A stretch of DNA of 64,000 nucleotides from Staphylococcus simiae (GTDB lineage Bacteria; Bacillota; Bacilli; Staphylococcales; Staphylococcaceae): assembly GCF_002902085.1 (NCBI RefSeq), contig NZ_PPQR01000025.1, positions 23,458 to 87,457 on the forward strand. Direction: 5' to 3'. Shown in pieces: positions 12,328 to 22,101 of the stretch. The position numbers and the translations under genes are program-made. The stretch's first letter is position 1. The number at the start of each line of letters is the position of its first letter. The notes beneath the pieces are model-generated. The model saw only the letters and a program-made list of their open reading frames with translations. It was not told where the DNA came from and searched no databases.

Positions 12328-12867
12328 ATGAAAATTGGTAATAAAATTAAAAATTTAAGACGTATAAAAAATTTAACTCAAGAAGAGTTAGCCGAAAGAA
12401 CAGATTTATCAAAAGGATATATTTCACAAATAGAAAGCGAACACGCTTCTCCTAGTATGGAGAGCTTTTTAAATATAATCGAAGTACTTGGTACCACACC
12501 AAGTGAATTCTTTAAAGAAGAGGAAAGACAAAAAATTCTTTATAAAAAATGTGATCAAGTTACGTATGATGAATATGATGAAGGTTATATTTTAAAATGG
12601 TTAGTATCAAAATCGAATGAATATGATATGGAACCACTTATATTAACCATACGACCTGGTTGTTCATATAAAAGTTTTAATCCTTCTAATTCAGATACAT
12701 TTATATATTGTTTACAGGGTGAGATTACTTTAAACATTGGTGATCAAGTATTTAAGGCACATGAAGAAGATGTCTTATATTTCAAAGCATTAGATAAACA
12801 TCGCTTATCTAATGAATCAACTGAGGAAACTCAAATATTAATTGTAGCGACAGCTTCATATTTGTAA
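12328..12867 (+). CDS. XRE-family regulator with cupin domain, head of polyamine operon
   Basis: 179 residues: an N-terminal helix-turn-helix of the Cro/XRE type (residues 1-60; LTQEELAERTDLSKGYISQIE spans the recognition region) joined to a C-terminal cupin_2 sensor barrel (about 105-175). This is the PuuR-like architecture used to sense polyamines or their derivatives. It precedes potABCD by 12 bases and shares the transcript, so I infer it regulates the transporter. Ribosome site GGTGGTG immediately after a terminator-like hairpin. Confidence 0.87.
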   Translation: MKIGNKIKNLRRIKNLTQEELAERTDLSKGYISQIESEHASPSMESFLNIIEVLGTTPSEFFKEEERQKILYKKCDQVTYDEYDEGYILKWLVSKSNEYDMEPLILTIRPGCSYKSFNPSNSDTFIYCLQGEITLNIGDQVFKAHEEDVLYFKALDKHRLSNESTEETQILIVATASYL

Positions 12868-12879
12868 GGAGGATCTTAA

Positions 12880-13974
12880 ATGGAGCCATTATTATCATTT
12901 AAATCTGTTAGTAAAAGTTATGATGATTTAAATATTTTAGATGAAATTGATATAGATATAGAATCGGGCCATTTTTATACACTTTTAGGTCCTTCAGGTT
13001 GTGGAAAAACAACTATTTTAAAGTTAATTGCAGGTTTTGAATATCCTGATAGTGGGGAAGTCATTTATCAAAATAAAGCTATCGGAAAATTACCACCTAA
13101 TAAACGAAAAGTAAATACTGTATTCCAAGATTATGCACTTTTTCCACATTTAAATGTTTATGACAATATAGCATTTGGATTGAAACTCAAAAAATTACCA
13201 ACAAAAGAAATCGATAAAAAGGTTACAGAAGCATTAAAATTAGTTAAATTATCTGGCTATGAAAAGCGTAGCATCAATGGCATGAGTGGTGGTCAAAAAC
13301 AACGTGTTGCCATTGCACGCGCAATTGTCAATGAACCTGAGATTTTATTGCTAGACGAGTCATTATCAGCATTAGATTTAAAATTACGTACTGAAATGCA
13401 ATATGAATTAAGAGAACTGCAATCTCGACTTGGTATCACTTTCATTTTTGTAACGCATGATCAAGAAGAAGCACTTGCGCTTAGTGATTATATCTTTGTT
13501 ATGAAGGATGGTAAAGTTCAACAATTTGGTACACCTACTGATATCTATGATGAACCAGTAAATCGTTTTGTTGCTGACTTTATCGGTGAGTCTAATATCG
13601 TCGAAGGTCATATGGTCAAAGATTATGTTGTTAATATCTATGGTCAAGATTTTGAATGTGTTGATATGGGAATACCAACCAATAAAAAAGTAGAAGTAGT
13701 CATTAGACCAGAAGATATATCATTAATTGAAGCATCAAAAGGTTTATTTAAAGCTACAGTTGACTCTATGTTATTTAGAGGCGTGCATTATGAAATTTGC
13801 TGCATAGACAACAAAGGTTACGAATGGGTGATTCAAACTACTAAAAAGGCTGAAGTTGGAAGTGAAGTAGGTTTATACTTCGATCCTGAAGCGATTCACA
13901 TCATGGTACCCGGTGAAACAGAAGAAGAATTCGACAAACGTATTGAAAGTTATGAGGAAGTCGATCATGCGTAA
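12880..13974 (+). CDS. potA: Spermidine/putrescine ABC transporter, ATP-binding protein
   Basis: 364 residues. Walker A GPSGCGKT (37-44), Q-loop Gln84, ABC signature MSGGQ (136-140), Walker B ILLLDE (156-161), H-loop in THDQEEALA, and a C-terminal TOBE domain (about 280-350). Drives import of polyamines together with PotB and PotC. Ribosome site AAGGAGGATC. Its last 8 bases overlap potB. Confidence 0.94.
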   Translation: MEPLLSFKSVSKSYDDLNILDEIDIDIESGHFYTLLGPSGCGKTTILKLIAGFEYPDSGEVIYQNKAIGKLPPNKRKVNTVFQDYALFPHLNVYDNIAFGLKLKKLPTKEIDKKVTEALKLVKLSGYEKRSINGMSGGQKQRVAIARAIVNEPEILLLDESLSALDLKLRTEMQYELRELQSRLGITFIFVTHDQEEALALSDYIFVMKDGKVQQFGTPTDIYDEPVNRFVADFIGESNIVEGHMVKDYVVNIYGQDFECVDMGIPTNKKVEVVIRPEDISLIEASKGLFKATVDSMLFRGVHYEICCIDNKGYEWVIQTTKKAEVGSEVGLYFDPEAIHIMVPGETEEEFDKRIESYEEVDHA

Positions 13975-14764
13975 TACTAATAAATTATTATTAATTCCTT
14001 ATTTATTATGGATGATTTTGTTTATTATTATTCCTGTTATGCTATTAGTCTATTTTTCATTTATTGATGTTAATGGACATTTTAGTTTTACGAATTACCA
14101 GCAAATTTTTACTCTCAAATATTTGAAAATGTTTGCCTACTCAATCTTGTATGCAGCATCAATCACTATCATCACTTTGGTCATAAGTTATCCAGCAGCA
14201 TATTATATTACACGTTCAAAATTTCAAAATATTTTATTGATGATTATGATTATTCCGACATGGATTAATTTATTATTAAAAACATATGCTTTTATTGGTT
14301 TATTAAGTCACGATGGTATTATTAATCAAGTATTTACTGCTGTCCACTTACCAGCATTTAATATGTTATTTACAACTGGCGCGTTTTTAGTAGTAGCAAG
14401 TTATATTTATATTCCATTTATGATTTTACCAATATTTAATAGTATGAAAGCAATTCCTAGTAATTTATTACAAGCTTCGAGTGACTTAGGTGCTAGCCCA
14501 TTTTATACTTTTAGAAAAGTAATTATGCCATTAACTAAAGAAGGCATCATGACAGGTATACAAGTTACATTTATACCATCTTTATCATTATTTATGATTA
14601 CTAGATTAATTGCAGGTAATAAAGTGATTAATATTGGTACATCTATAGAAGAACAATTTTTAACAATTCAAAATTACGGCATGGGTTCAACAATTGCTAT
14701 TATTTTAATTGTCTTTATGGCATTTGTTTTAATTGTCACTAGAACATCTAACAGAAAGGGGTAA
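13967..14764 (+). CDS. potB: Spermidine/putrescine ABC transporter, permease PotB
   Basis: 265 residues with six predicted membrane helices and the permease EAA-type loop ([20 protein letters not shown]). The frame is open from 13913, but the preferred start is the ATG at 13967, which follows GAGGAAG and gives a normal N-terminus directly before the first hydrophobic helix; this overlaps potA by 8 bases. Forms the membrane channel with PotC. Confidence 0.92.
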   Translation: MRNTNKLLLIPYLLWMILFIIIPVMLLVYFSFIDVNGHFSFTNYQQIFTLKYLKMFAYSILYAASITIITLVISYPAAYYITRSKFQNILLMIMIIPTWINLLLKTYAFIGLLSHDGIINQVFTAVHLPAFNMLFTTGAFLVVASYIYIPFMILPIFNSMKAIPSNLLQASSDLGASPFYTFRKVIMPLTKEGIMTGIQVTFIPSLSLFMITRLIAGNKVINIGTSIEEQFLTIQNYGMGSTIAIILIVFMAFVLIVTRTSNRKG

Positions 14765-14769
14765 AACAG

Positions 14770-15579
14770 ATGAAATGGTATGGAAAATTATACATTGGAT
14801 TTCTTATTGCAATTTTATATGTGCCAATATTCTTTTTAATGTTTTACTCCTTTAATTCTGCTGGTAATATGATACATTTTGAACATTTTACTTTAGAACA
14901 TTATCAATCTTTATTTCAAAACGACCATTTAATGTCTGTAATATTTAATACTGTTGCTGTAGCATTGTTAGCAGCCTCAATTTCAACTATCATTGGTACA
15001 TTTGGAGCTATAGCTATTTATTATTTAAGAAATGTAAAATTTAAAATAAGTTTATTGACTTTAAATAATGTTTTAATGGTATCATCTGATGTTGTGATTG
15101 GCGCATCATTTCTAATTATGTTTACTGCCATAGGGCATTTTACAGGGCTTGGTTTAGGTTTTTCAACAGTATTAGCATCGCACATCGCATTTTGTATTCC
15201 GATTGTTGTGATTATTGTCTTGCCACAATTATATGAGATGAATAGTAATATGATTGATGCAGCTAGAGATTTAGGGGCAACAGAAGCACAATTATTATCA
15301 AATGTAATCATACCTAATATTTTACCGTCAATTATCGGGGGATTCTTTATGGCCTTAACGTACTCATTAGATGACTTTACTGTAAGTTTCTTTGTTACTG
15401 GTAATGGGTTTAGTGTGTTATCTGTTGAAGTTTATGCAATGGCACGTAAAGGTATAAGTATGGAAATTAATGCTATATCCACTATATTATTTGCAGTCAT
15501 CGTTATTGGTATTGTTGGTTATTATGTAATTCAATATTTACTCAACAATAAAAAACGTTTGAAACGAGGTGTAAAATAA
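14770..15579 (+). CDS. potC: Spermidine/putrescine ABC transporter, permease PotC
   Basis: 269 residues, six membrane helices, EAA-type loop ARDLGATEAQLLSNVIIPNI (about residues 165-184) and the conserved TYSLDDFTVSFF stretch. Second permease half of the polyamine importer. Begins 5 bases after potB with ribosome site AGAAAGGGG, and its stop shares one base with the potD start (TAATG). Confidence 0.94.
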   Translation: MKWYGKLYIGFLIAILYVPIFFLMFYSFNSAGNMIHFEHFTLEHYQSLFQNDHLMSVIFNTVAVALLAASISTIIGTFGAIAIYYLRNVKFKISLLTLNNVLMVSSDVVIGASFLIMFTAIGHFTGLGLGFSTVLASHIAFCIPIVVIIVLPQLYEMNSNMIDAARDLGATEAQLLSNVIIPNILPSIIGGFFMALTYSLDDFTVSFFVTGNGFSVLSVEVYAMARKGISMEINAISTILFAVIVIGIVGYYVIQYLLNNKKRLKRGVK

Positions 15580-16652
15580 TGAAAAGATTTTTACAACTCA
15601 TTATAGGTGCTCTTATAGCAGGAATCTTGTGTTTAACGATTAGTCATTGGTTTAAATCCAAAGAACAAGTACATACTAACCAGAAAATTTACGTCTACAA
15701 CTGGGGAGAATACATTGATCCTGCTTTAATTAAAAAATTCGAGAAAGAAACAGGTATACAAGTTATCTATGAAACATTTGATTCAAATGAAGCAATGGAA
15801 GCTAAAATTAGGAATGGTGGAACACATTATGATGTAGCATTTCCAAGTGAATATACTGTTCAAAAATTAAAACGCTCTAATTTATTATTACCGATTGATC
15901 ATAAAAAAGTGCCAAATATTAAAAATATGGATCCTGATTACATGAATATGTCATATGATCCACATAATAAATATTCTTTACCATACTTTTTTGGCACGGT
16001 AGGTATTTTATATAATAAAGAGAAATACCCGCATGACAAGTTTGACAGTTGGCAATCATTATATAATCCTAAATTTAAAAATGATATTTTGTTAGTTGAT
16101 GGAGCTAGAGAAATAATGGGAATGAGTTTAAACAAACTTGGGTATAGTTTAAATGATAGTAATCCACAGCATATTAAAGCAGCAGAAAAAGATTTAAATC
16201 ATCTTGTACCTCAAGTTAGAGGGGTTGTAGGTGATGAAATTACAATGATGATGGAACAAAATGAAGGTGACATCGCTGTAGTATGGAGTGGCGTTGCTGC
16301 ACCTCTTGTGCAACATAGCAATAAATACAATTATGTCATTCCTAAAGAAGGTTCGAATTTGTGGTTTGATAACATGGTCATCCCTAAAACAGCTCAAAAT
16401 AAAGAGGGTGCCTATAAGTTTATGAATTTTTTACTAGATGCTCAAAATAGTAAACAAAACACAGAATGGGTAGGATATGCAACTCCCAACAAAGCTGGCA
16501 GAGCGTTATTACCTAAAGAAATAAAAGATGATCACAGATTTTATCCAACAAAAAAAGAACAGCAAAGACTTGAAGTATATAAAGATTTAGGGCAACATGT
16601 ATTAAGTGAGTACAACGAAAGCTTTTTAAACTTTAAAATGTCCTTGAAATAA
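15579..16652 (+). CDS. potD: Spermidine/putrescine-binding protein PotD
   Basis: 357 residues, periplasmic-binding-protein type II fold. The mature part begins with the polyamine-family signature YVYNWGEYIDPALI (about 38-51) and includes GDIAVVWSG and LWFDNMVIPKTAQN. It captures polyamine outside the membrane for PotABC. The N-terminus is a hydrophobic helix (7-22) without a proper lipobox: the only early Cys, Cys18, is preceded by GIL. It may stay tethered by an uncleaved anchor. Last gene of the operon; no strong terminator follows. Confidence 0.93.
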   Translation: MKRFLQLIIGALIAGILCLTISHWFKSKEQVHTNQKIYVYNWGEYIDPALIKKFEKETGIQVIYETFDSNEAMEAKIRNGGTHYDVAFPSEYTVQKLKRSNLLLPIDHKKVPNIKNMDPDYMNMSYDPHNKYSLPYFFGTVGILYNKEKYPHDKFDSWQSLYNPKFKNDILLVDGAREIMGMSLNKLGYSLNDSNPQHIKAAEKDLNHLVPQVRGVVGDEITMMMEQNEGDIAVVWSGVAAPLVQHSNKYNYVIPKEGSNLWFDNMVIPKTAQNKEGAYKFMNFLLDAQNSKQNTEWVGYATPNKAGRALLPKEIKDDHRFYPTKKEQQRLEVYKDLGQHVLSEYNESFLNFKMSLK

Positions 16653-16725
16653 AATGATTATCAGTAGTTATTTTTCTATTTATTAGTTATAATTACGGGA
16701 TAAGTACTATAAGGAGTTGTAACGG

Positions 16726-17772
16726 ATGTCTGGAGAGCAATATACTCAAATTAAACGTCCAGTAAGCCGACTAACTGAAAAAGTATTAGGTTGGTTAAGT
16801 TGGGTAATGCTATTGGTATTAACAATTATTACGATGTTTATCGCTTTAGTTTCTTTTAGTAATAATACATCAATAGCTAACTTAGAAAATGCATTAAACA
16901 ATAATGAAATCGCACAGCAATTATTAGCAAATAATGGCTATAATACAACTCAATTTGTCATTTGGTTACAAAATGGTGTATGGGCTATTATTGTTTTCTT
17001 TATCGTATGTTTATTAATATCATTCTTAGCATTAATTTCAATGAATATACGTATTTTATCTGGTTTCTTATTCTTGATATCTGCAATCATTACTATACCA
17101 TTAGTGTTATTAATCGTAACTTTGATTATTCCAATTTTATTTTTCATCATAGCAATTATGATGTTTGTTAGAAAAGATAAAATTGAAATCATTCCTCAAG
17201 CATATTATGAACCATATGGACAACCTTATTATGATGAACGTGACAATGATTTTGTAGCACATGGCTATGAACAAAGCCCATATCATAATCAACAGCCAGA
17301 GTACCAATCAACAACTCATAATTATGAAGAAGCTAATCAAGTTTACGAAGATGACATAAATAAATATGATCAATTTCCTAAGCGTGCAGTTGAAAGCGAG
17401 TATGCTACTGAACAGACATCATCTGAAGAACCATCAGTATTATCAAGACAAGCTAAATATAATCAGAAGAGTAACGAAGAATTAGGAATTGATGATAGTC
17501 AAGGTTATTATGATGAACCACAAATTGATCCAAGAGAGTTAAAAGCTCAACGAAAACAAGAAAAAGCAGAAATAAAAGCTAAGAAAAAAGAAAAGCGTAA
17601 AGCTTATAATCAACGCATGAAAGAACGACGAAAAAATCAACCTAGTGCTGTTAGTCAACGACGTATGAATTTTGAAGAACGTCGTCAAATATTCAATCAT
17701 GATATAGATCATCAACAAGATAATCATGTTGACAGTAATGATAAAAAGACTGACGACCAACATAACAATTAA
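16726..17772 (+). CDS. Membrane protein with long charged cytoplasmic tail (DUF4064-like N-terminus)
   Basis: 348 residues. About four membrane helices (roughly 21-45, 80-104, 108-127, 129-148), then a Tyr/Gln-rich segment (165-230) and a strongly basic, Lys/Arg/Glu-rich helical tail (270-325) ending in Asp/His/Asn. The N-terminal RxTEKxxxW pattern is shared with the smaller protein at 18207, suggesting paralogy within a DUF4064-type family. Ribosome site AAGGAG. Function unknown; conserved at this place in staphylococci as far as I recall. Confidence 0.75.
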   Translation: MSGEQYTQIKRPVSRLTEKVLGWLSWVMLLVLTIITMFIALVSFSNNTSIANLENALNNNEIAQQLLANNGYNTTQFVIWLQNGVWAIIVFFIVCLLISFLALISMNIRILSGFLFLISAIITIPLVLLIVTLIIPILFFIIAIMMFVRKDKIEIIPQAYYEPYGQPYYDERDNDFVAHGYEQSPYHNQQPEYQSTTHNYEEANQVYEDDINKYDQFPKRAVESEYATEQTSSEEPSVLSRQAKYNQKSNEELGIDDSQGYYDEPQIDPRELKAQRKQEKAEIKAKKKEKRKAYNQRMKERRKNQPSAVSQRRMNFEERRQIFNHDIDHQQDNHVDSNDKKTDDQHNN

Positions 17773-17782
17773 TAATTTATTA

Positions 17783-17829
17783 AGAGAAATAGTGGCTAAG
17801 TGATTTAATGCTACTGTTTCTCTTTTTTA
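17783..17829 (+). terminator. Terminator after the tailed membrane protein
   Basis: AGAGAAA (17783-17789) with TAGTGGC-like continuation pairs with GCTACTG-TTTCTCT (to 17823), followed by T-rich TTTTTT. Confidence 0.75.
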
Positions 17830-17847
17830 TTTTGGACTCTAAAATAA

Positions 17848-17917
17848 AGGCTCATTGTCAAATTCGGTTGATAAGATAATTTAACTATTTTACATCGACT
17901 GAGTTTGATAATGACCT
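17848..17917 (+). ncRNA. Candidate structured RNA: 23-bp hairpin with wobble pairs
   Basis: Arms 17852-17871 and 17895-17914 pair over 20 positions: 16 Watson-Crick pairs and four G-U wobbles when read as plus-strand RNA (no mismatches); AGG (17848-17850) and CCT (17915-17917) add three more pairs past one bulged C. The loop is 23 AT-rich bases. Read as minus-strand RNA the four wobbles become A-C mismatches, so the plus strand is favoured. No gene overlaps. Could also be a degenerate mobile palindrome. Confidence 0.45.
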
Positions 17918-18206
17918 AAATAATAACTTTTTAATATTTGGAAATAACGTAAATTTCGGAATTATTATGTAAAATATAATACAGATAAACTACTAATTTA
18001 ATTGTTACAATAAAGTTAAACACTTTAAGACCATTAGAATGATTGCTTCAGTTATTCATATGCTATATAAACTTCTAAGATTATTAAACGCGGATCATCA
18101 ATAAATTTTCATTTAAATTTTATTATTATGTTAAGATGATTAATAAAGAAGTATTATTTTTCATCTATAGTAAATTTGTTAAAGTTAAATAAAAGGAGCC
18201 ATTTAA

Positions 18207-18629
18207 ATGAATAGAAAAACAGAAAAAATAATCACATGGATAGCGAATAGTTTAAGTTTGCTGTATTTTTTGATAATGCTAATTTCATTTATTGTCCTAC
18301 AAAATAATCAAGCAACTGAAAATAGTATTCTTACAAAAGAACTGAGTCAAACCCAAAATAGTATGTCACCATCCATATTAGTTGCTACTATCGGTATCTA
18401 TGCTTTTTTAATATTATTTGCATCCATTTATGGTTGTTTTAGTGTTGTCTGTTTTAAAGAACGTAAAGTATTAGCAATGATATTATTAGCAATTGCAGCA
18501 ATTATTGGCTTAGTATCTTTTAACTTGGTTGCAGCAGTACTATGGTTAGTAGTATTATTTATGTTAGCTTTCAAACAAGATAAAACAACGGCGCAATCGG
18601 TTAATGACAAATATATTTATACAAAATAA
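18207..18629 (+). CDS. Small membrane protein, DUF4064-like
   Basis: 140 residues with four hydrophobic helices (about 12-35, 55-75, 82-100, 103-125) and a short polar tail. The N-terminus RKTEKIITWIANSLSLL resembles that of the larger protein encoded at 16726. Ribosome site AAAGGAGCC. Ends before a bidirectional-looking terminator. No function known. Confidence 0.8.
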   Translation: MNRKTEKIITWIANSLSLLYFLIMLISFIVLQNNQATENSILTKELSQTQNSMSPSILVATIGIYAFLILFASIYGCFSVVCFKERKVLAMILLAIAAIIGLVSFNLVAAVLWLVVLFMLAFKQDKTTAQSVNDKYIYTK

Positions 18630-18700
18630 AGATGATAAAGCATAACAATTACTATATATTATAATTTAAACTATGATTAATTTATTAATTAAAATACAAG

Positions 18701-18740
18701 AAAACCAACCGAGCTAATATAATATCGGTTGGTTTTCTTT
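18701..18740. terminator. Terminator between the DUF4064-like gene and mntH
   Basis: Perfect 12-bp arms AAAACCAACCGA / TCGGTTGGTTTT (18701-18712, 18725-18736) between convergent genes, A run before and CTTT after. Confidence 0.8.
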
Positions 18741-18784
18741 GCTTAAATAATATTAAATTTTGACTAGTAAAGTTTTATAATTCG

Positions 18785-18850
18785 TCTCTCTATGTTTTAG
18801 GACTGATTAATAAAAAGTGAATAATTAGATATCAGTCCAATTTGGAGAGA
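18785..18850. repeat. Dispersed palindromic repeat R1, copy b
   Basis: Most symmetrical copy: outer TCTCTC / GAGAGA ends and inner GGACTGAT / ATCAGTCC arms. Ends one base before the mntH stop codon, so it lies in the 3' region of mntH and might extend its transcript's end structure. Confidence 0.75.
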
Positions 18851-18851
18851 C

Positions 18852-20201
18852 CTATAATTCTTGGAACGTTTGAATGATTAAATAAACGTTTAAAATACTT
18901 AATATAATGATTAAAGTCCAAGAAATAATATTGACCCATGTTTTATTTATAAATGGTCCCATCAAAGTTTTGTTACTTGTAGCTAATTGTAAAGGTATTA
19001 AAGAAAATGGTAATGCAATACTTAAAAACACTTGAGAAAATACAAGTAATTGTTCAATTTTTTCAGCGTTACCTTTAAAAATAATCAAACATACAATAAC
19101 TGGAATTACTGCAATTGCACGTGTAATTAATCTTCTTAACCAGTTTGGAATGTGTAGATTTATAAAACCTTCCATAACAATTTGACCAGATAAAGTACCA
19201 GTGATGGTAGAATTTTGACCAGAGGCTAATAAAGCTACTGCAAATAAAGTACTCATTATAGCACCCATAGTTGCACCTAACACAGGTTCAGTTTTTAAAG
19301 CGTGATATAAGTCGTAAAAACCACCTAAGTCACCAGTTTTAGATCCAAAAAATAATGAGGCACCTAAAACTAATAACAAACAATTTACAACAAAGGCAAT
19401 TGACAATTGAATATTTGAATCAATTGTAGCAAATTTTATTGCTTGAGCTTTTTCTTTATTACTATGTCTAGAATAAGTTCTAGATTGTACAATGGAAGAA
19501 TGTAAATATAAGTTGTGTGGCATGATTGTCGCACCAATAATTCCTAAAGCAATGTACAATATACCATTATTAGTTACAATTTCTTTATGAGGTATAAAAC
19601 CATTTAATACTTCAGTTAACTGTGGTGAAGAAATATAAACTTCAAATATAAAAATGAATAGTACAGTAAAGATTAAAGTACCAACAATAGCTTCGATTTT
19701 ACGGAAGCCGTACTTCATAATAAATAGTAATAAGAATACATCAAATACAGTAATTAAAGCACCTACAATAAGTGGTATATTGAAAAGTAAATTTAACGCG
19801 ATCGCACTACCAATAACTTCGGCAATATCAGTAGCAATAATTGCTAATTCTGCAATAATCCAAAATATAACTGCAACAGGTTTAGATAGATAATGGCGTG
19901 TCATTTGTGCTAAATCAAAACCAGTTGCAATCCCCAATCTAACCGTCATACTTTGTAGTAACATGGCAGATAAACTAGATATAAGAATAACAAAGAGTAA
20001 GGTATAGCCGTATTGAGCACCACCAGACATTGATGTAATCCAATTACCAGGATCCATATAACCTACAGCCACCAATAGTCCTGGACCTAAAAATGATAAA
20101 AACTTTTGTTTATTAGAACTCTGATAATCGAATTCAACAGTATTGTTTATTTCATCTAAACTTAGTTGTTCTTTTTTGTTTGAATTTTTATTGTTTTTCA
20201 T
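18852..20201 (-). CDS. mntH: Nramp-type divalent metal (Mn2+) transporter
   Basis: 449 residues, about eleven membrane helices. Nramp signatures: the helix 1 metal-site DPGN motif (MDPGNW near residue 50) and the helix 6 MPHN motif ([12 protein letters not shown]). Proton-driven Mn2+ uptake. The promoter region carries a perfect MntR-type palindrome overlapping the -35, so repression by manganese-bound MntR is expected. Start follows GAGGTGAG. Confidence 0.95.
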   Translation of the reverse strand: MKNNKNSNKKEQLSLDEINNTVEFDYQSSNKQKFLSFLGPGLLVAVGYMDPGNWITSMSGGAQYGYTLLFVILISSLSAMLLQSMTVRLGIATGFDLAQMTRHYLSKPVAVIFWIIAELAIIATDIAEVIGSAIALNLLFNIPLIVGALITVFDVFLLLFIMKYGFRKIEAIVGTLIFTVLFIFIFEVYISSPQLTEVLNGFIPHKEIVTNNGILYIALGIIGATIMPHNLYLHSSIVQSRTYSRHSNKEKAQAIKFATIDSNIQLSIAFVVNCLLLVLGASLFFGSKTGDLGGFYDLYHALKTEPVLGATMGAIMSTLFAVALLASGQNSTITGTLSGQIVMEGFINLHIPNWLRRLITRAIAVIPVIVCLIIFKGNAEKIEQLLVFSQVFLSIALPFSLIPLQLATSNKTLMGPFINKTWVNIISWTLIIILSILNVYLIIQTFQEL

Positions 20202-20230
20202 TATGACTCACCTCGAATACTTATGAAAAT

Positions 20231-20259
20231 ATATTAACCTAATAAAATATTTAGGTCAA
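20231..20259 (-). promoter_or_regulatory. Promoter of mntH
   Basis: On the minus strand TTGACC (20259-20254), 17-base spacer, TAATAT (20236-20231); start codon 30 bases further. The -35 sits inside the MntR-type palindrome. Confidence 0.7.
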
Positions 20260-20265
20260 CCTAAA
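20250..20265. promoter_or_regulatory. MntR-type operator of mntH
   Basis: Perfect dyad TTTAGGTCAACCTAAA with the form of DtxR/MntR-family boxes in low-GC Gram-positives, overlapping the -35 hexamer of mntH. Confidence 0.75.
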
Positions 20266-20286
20266 CTTTTTGAGGTGTAATAAAGA

Positions 20287-20437
20287 GGAGTGGGATAGAA
20301 ATAATTATTTCAATACAAATTATTTCTATCCCACTCCGGCAAGACTGACTAGATTTGTAAAACGTTGATAAGTCAACTTTTTGCAAACCAGACAGTTACT
20401 GTCAAATGCTTAATTTTAAGTGTAAAATGCTTTTTCC
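20287..20437. repeat. Structured intergenic repeat R2, copy a
   Basis: Module 1: perfect 20-bp inverted repeat (20287-20306 / 20318-20337) starting GGAGTGGGATAG. Module 2: 17-bp imperfect stem (20352-20368 / 20373-20389) with loop TAAG. Then CAGACAGTTACTGTCAAATG-like and TTAAGTGTAAAATGC. Same layout at 33797-34135 and, inverted, at 41371-41525; a relic sits near 36058-36112. Confidence 0.75.
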
Positions 20438-20451
20438 TAGCCTTAACAAAA

Positions 20452-21066
20452 TTAAGCAGTATAAAATTTTAAAAAGTGATTAAATGTGTCATCTAAGAAT
20501 GTTAGAAAGGCTTTATCACTTTTTAAATGTTCATCTTGGGGAGTGATATAACGTGCAACAAAAAATTCACCTTTTTTAACATTAATAGCACGTTGTATCG
20601 CTTCATTTAATTGTTCGTCTGATAAATCTTTAATCAATGGCTTATCCGGTTTCATATGATCTAAACAAATACTATAATCCTCTGGTAATCGTTTAATATC
20701 GTTAAAATGTTTTTCGAAAATTTTGGCTTGTTGTGCCTTGTCTTTTGCTTCATGCATAATACCGAACATTACAAATAGATGGTCTCTGAACAAACCAATT
20801 TGAAAGTGTGGTAACATTTTATATCCACGTTTATTAGGAGCGAAAGCAACCCATGTATCTTTAGGAGGATTAACACTTCTACGTGCATGTTTGGCAACAT
20901 GAGGATAAAATGTTTCTCCTGTTTGGCTTGTGAAAAAATCGCTATAATATTCGCCAAGTTGATTTAATTGAGGTCTAATATATTCATTTAATGCTTCCAT
21001 TCTAGCATCAAGACCTTCAACATCAAAGGCTTTAAAATCTTTAGGTGAAAATGTATATTTTGTCAT
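20452..21066 (-). CDS. UPF0637 / DUF1054 family protein
   Basis: 204-residue soluble protein with the conserved block [20 protein letters not shown] and the FQIG...[14 protein letters not shown] stretch of the UPF0637 family (Bacillus YktB). Start follows TTGGAGGTAAAT. Divergent from the inositol-monophosphatase-like gene. Function unknown; the family is conserved across Bacilli. The sequence looks complete. Confidence 0.88.
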   Translation of the reverse strand: MTKYTFSPKDFKAFDVEGLDARMEALNEYIRPQLNQLGEYYSDFFTSQTGETFYPHVAKHARRSVNPPKDTWVAFAPNKRGYKMLPHFQIGLFRDHLFVMFGIMHEAKDKAQQAKIFEKHFNDIKRLPEDYSICLDHMKPDKPLIKDLSDEQLNEAIQRAINVKKGEFFVARYITPQDEHLKSDKAFLTFLDDTFNHFLKFYTA

Positions 21067-21214
21067 AATTTACCTCCAAGTCAATGTTTAAAAATATTGT
21101 AGCATATGATAATAACTATAGAAGATTAATACGCTTAATTTTTTATGAAATAATTCAAATATGTTAATTTTTAAAAAACTTGATGTATAATATGTATGAA
21201 TAGGAGATGATATC

Positions 21215-22039
21215 ATGGCATTATACGAATTCGCTCATGGCTTAATATTGGAAGCGGGTATTAAAATAAGACAATTAATGGAGCAAGATCTAACTATCGA
21301 CACAAAATCAAATCCCAATGATTTAGTTACAAATGTAGATAAAGCTACTGAAGTCTTTATAAATGATATGATTAAGCATACTTATCCAGACCACCAAGTG
21401 ATAGGTGAAGAAGGGCATGGCCATGATATTAATAGTTATAAAGGTGTAGTATGGGTTGTTGATCCAATCGATGGAACATTGAATTTTGTTCATCAGCAAC
21501 AAAACTTTGCAATTTCTATTGGTATATTTGTTGATGGACAAGCATATGCTGGTTTCGTTTATGATGTTGTGAAAGATGAGTTGTACCATGCTAAAGCTGG
21601 TGAAGGTGCTTATTGCCAACATCAAAAATTAAAAAAATTAGAAAATACAGCTCTTAAAACAAGCATTATCGGTATTAATCCTAATTGGTTAACTAAACCA
21701 GTTATAGGACCAATATTTAAAGATATTGTTAATGATTCACGAAGTGCTAGAGCATATGGGAGTGCTGCTCTTGAAATTGTTGCAGTTGCAACTGGTCAAT
21801 TAGCAGCTTATATCACACCTAGATTACAACCATGGGATTTTGCAGGAGGGATTATTATCTTGCAAGAAGTGCAGGGTACAGCATCTAATCTTTTAGGTGA
21901 ACCATTATTAATTAATTTGCCTAACTCAGTGCTAATTGCTAATTCCAAAGTTCACCAAGAAATATTAAATGATTATCTACAACCACACTATACTACACTA
22001 AAATCATTACATGAACGTCGTTTTAACAATAAAAAATAA
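21215..22039 (+). CDS. Inositol monophosphatase family protein (SuhB-like)
   Basis: 274 residues. Mg2+-dependent phosphatase fold with both family motifs: VIGEEGHG and WVVDPIDGTLNFVH (about 86-99, metal-binding Asp residues) and the C-terminal WDFAGGIIIL (metal-ligand Asp). Probable substrates are inositol-1-phosphate or related sugar phosphates such as NADP or PAP; the exact one cannot be told. Ribosome site AGGAGATGA; a TATAAT-like -10 lies at 21186-21191. Ends at a strong bidirectional terminator. Confidence 0.88.
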   Translation: MALYEFAHGLILEAGIKIRQLMEQDLTIDTKSNPNDLVTNVDKATEVFINDMIKHTYPDHQVIGEEGHGHDINSYKGVVWVVDPIDGTLNFVHQQQNFAISIGIFVDGQAYAGFVYDVVKDELYHAKAGEGAYCQHQKLKKLENTALKTSIIGINPNWLTKPVIGPIFKDIVNDSRSARAYGSAALEIVAVATGQLAAYITPRLQPWDFAGGIIILQEVQGTASNLLGEPLLINLPNSVLIANSKVHQEILNDYLQPHYTTLKSLHERRFNNKK

Positions 22040-22044
22040 CTTTT

Positions 22045-22088
22045 AAAAGGGTACTGACACTATTTTAAAATAGCATCAGTACCCTTTT
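22045..22088. terminator. Bidirectional terminator after the IMPase-like gene
   Basis: Near-perfect 22-bp hairpin, AAAAGGGTACTGA...CTATTTT / AAAATAG...TCAGTACCCTTTT, between convergent genes. Confidence 0.88.
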
Positions 22089-22101
22089 AACATAAAATGT
22101 T

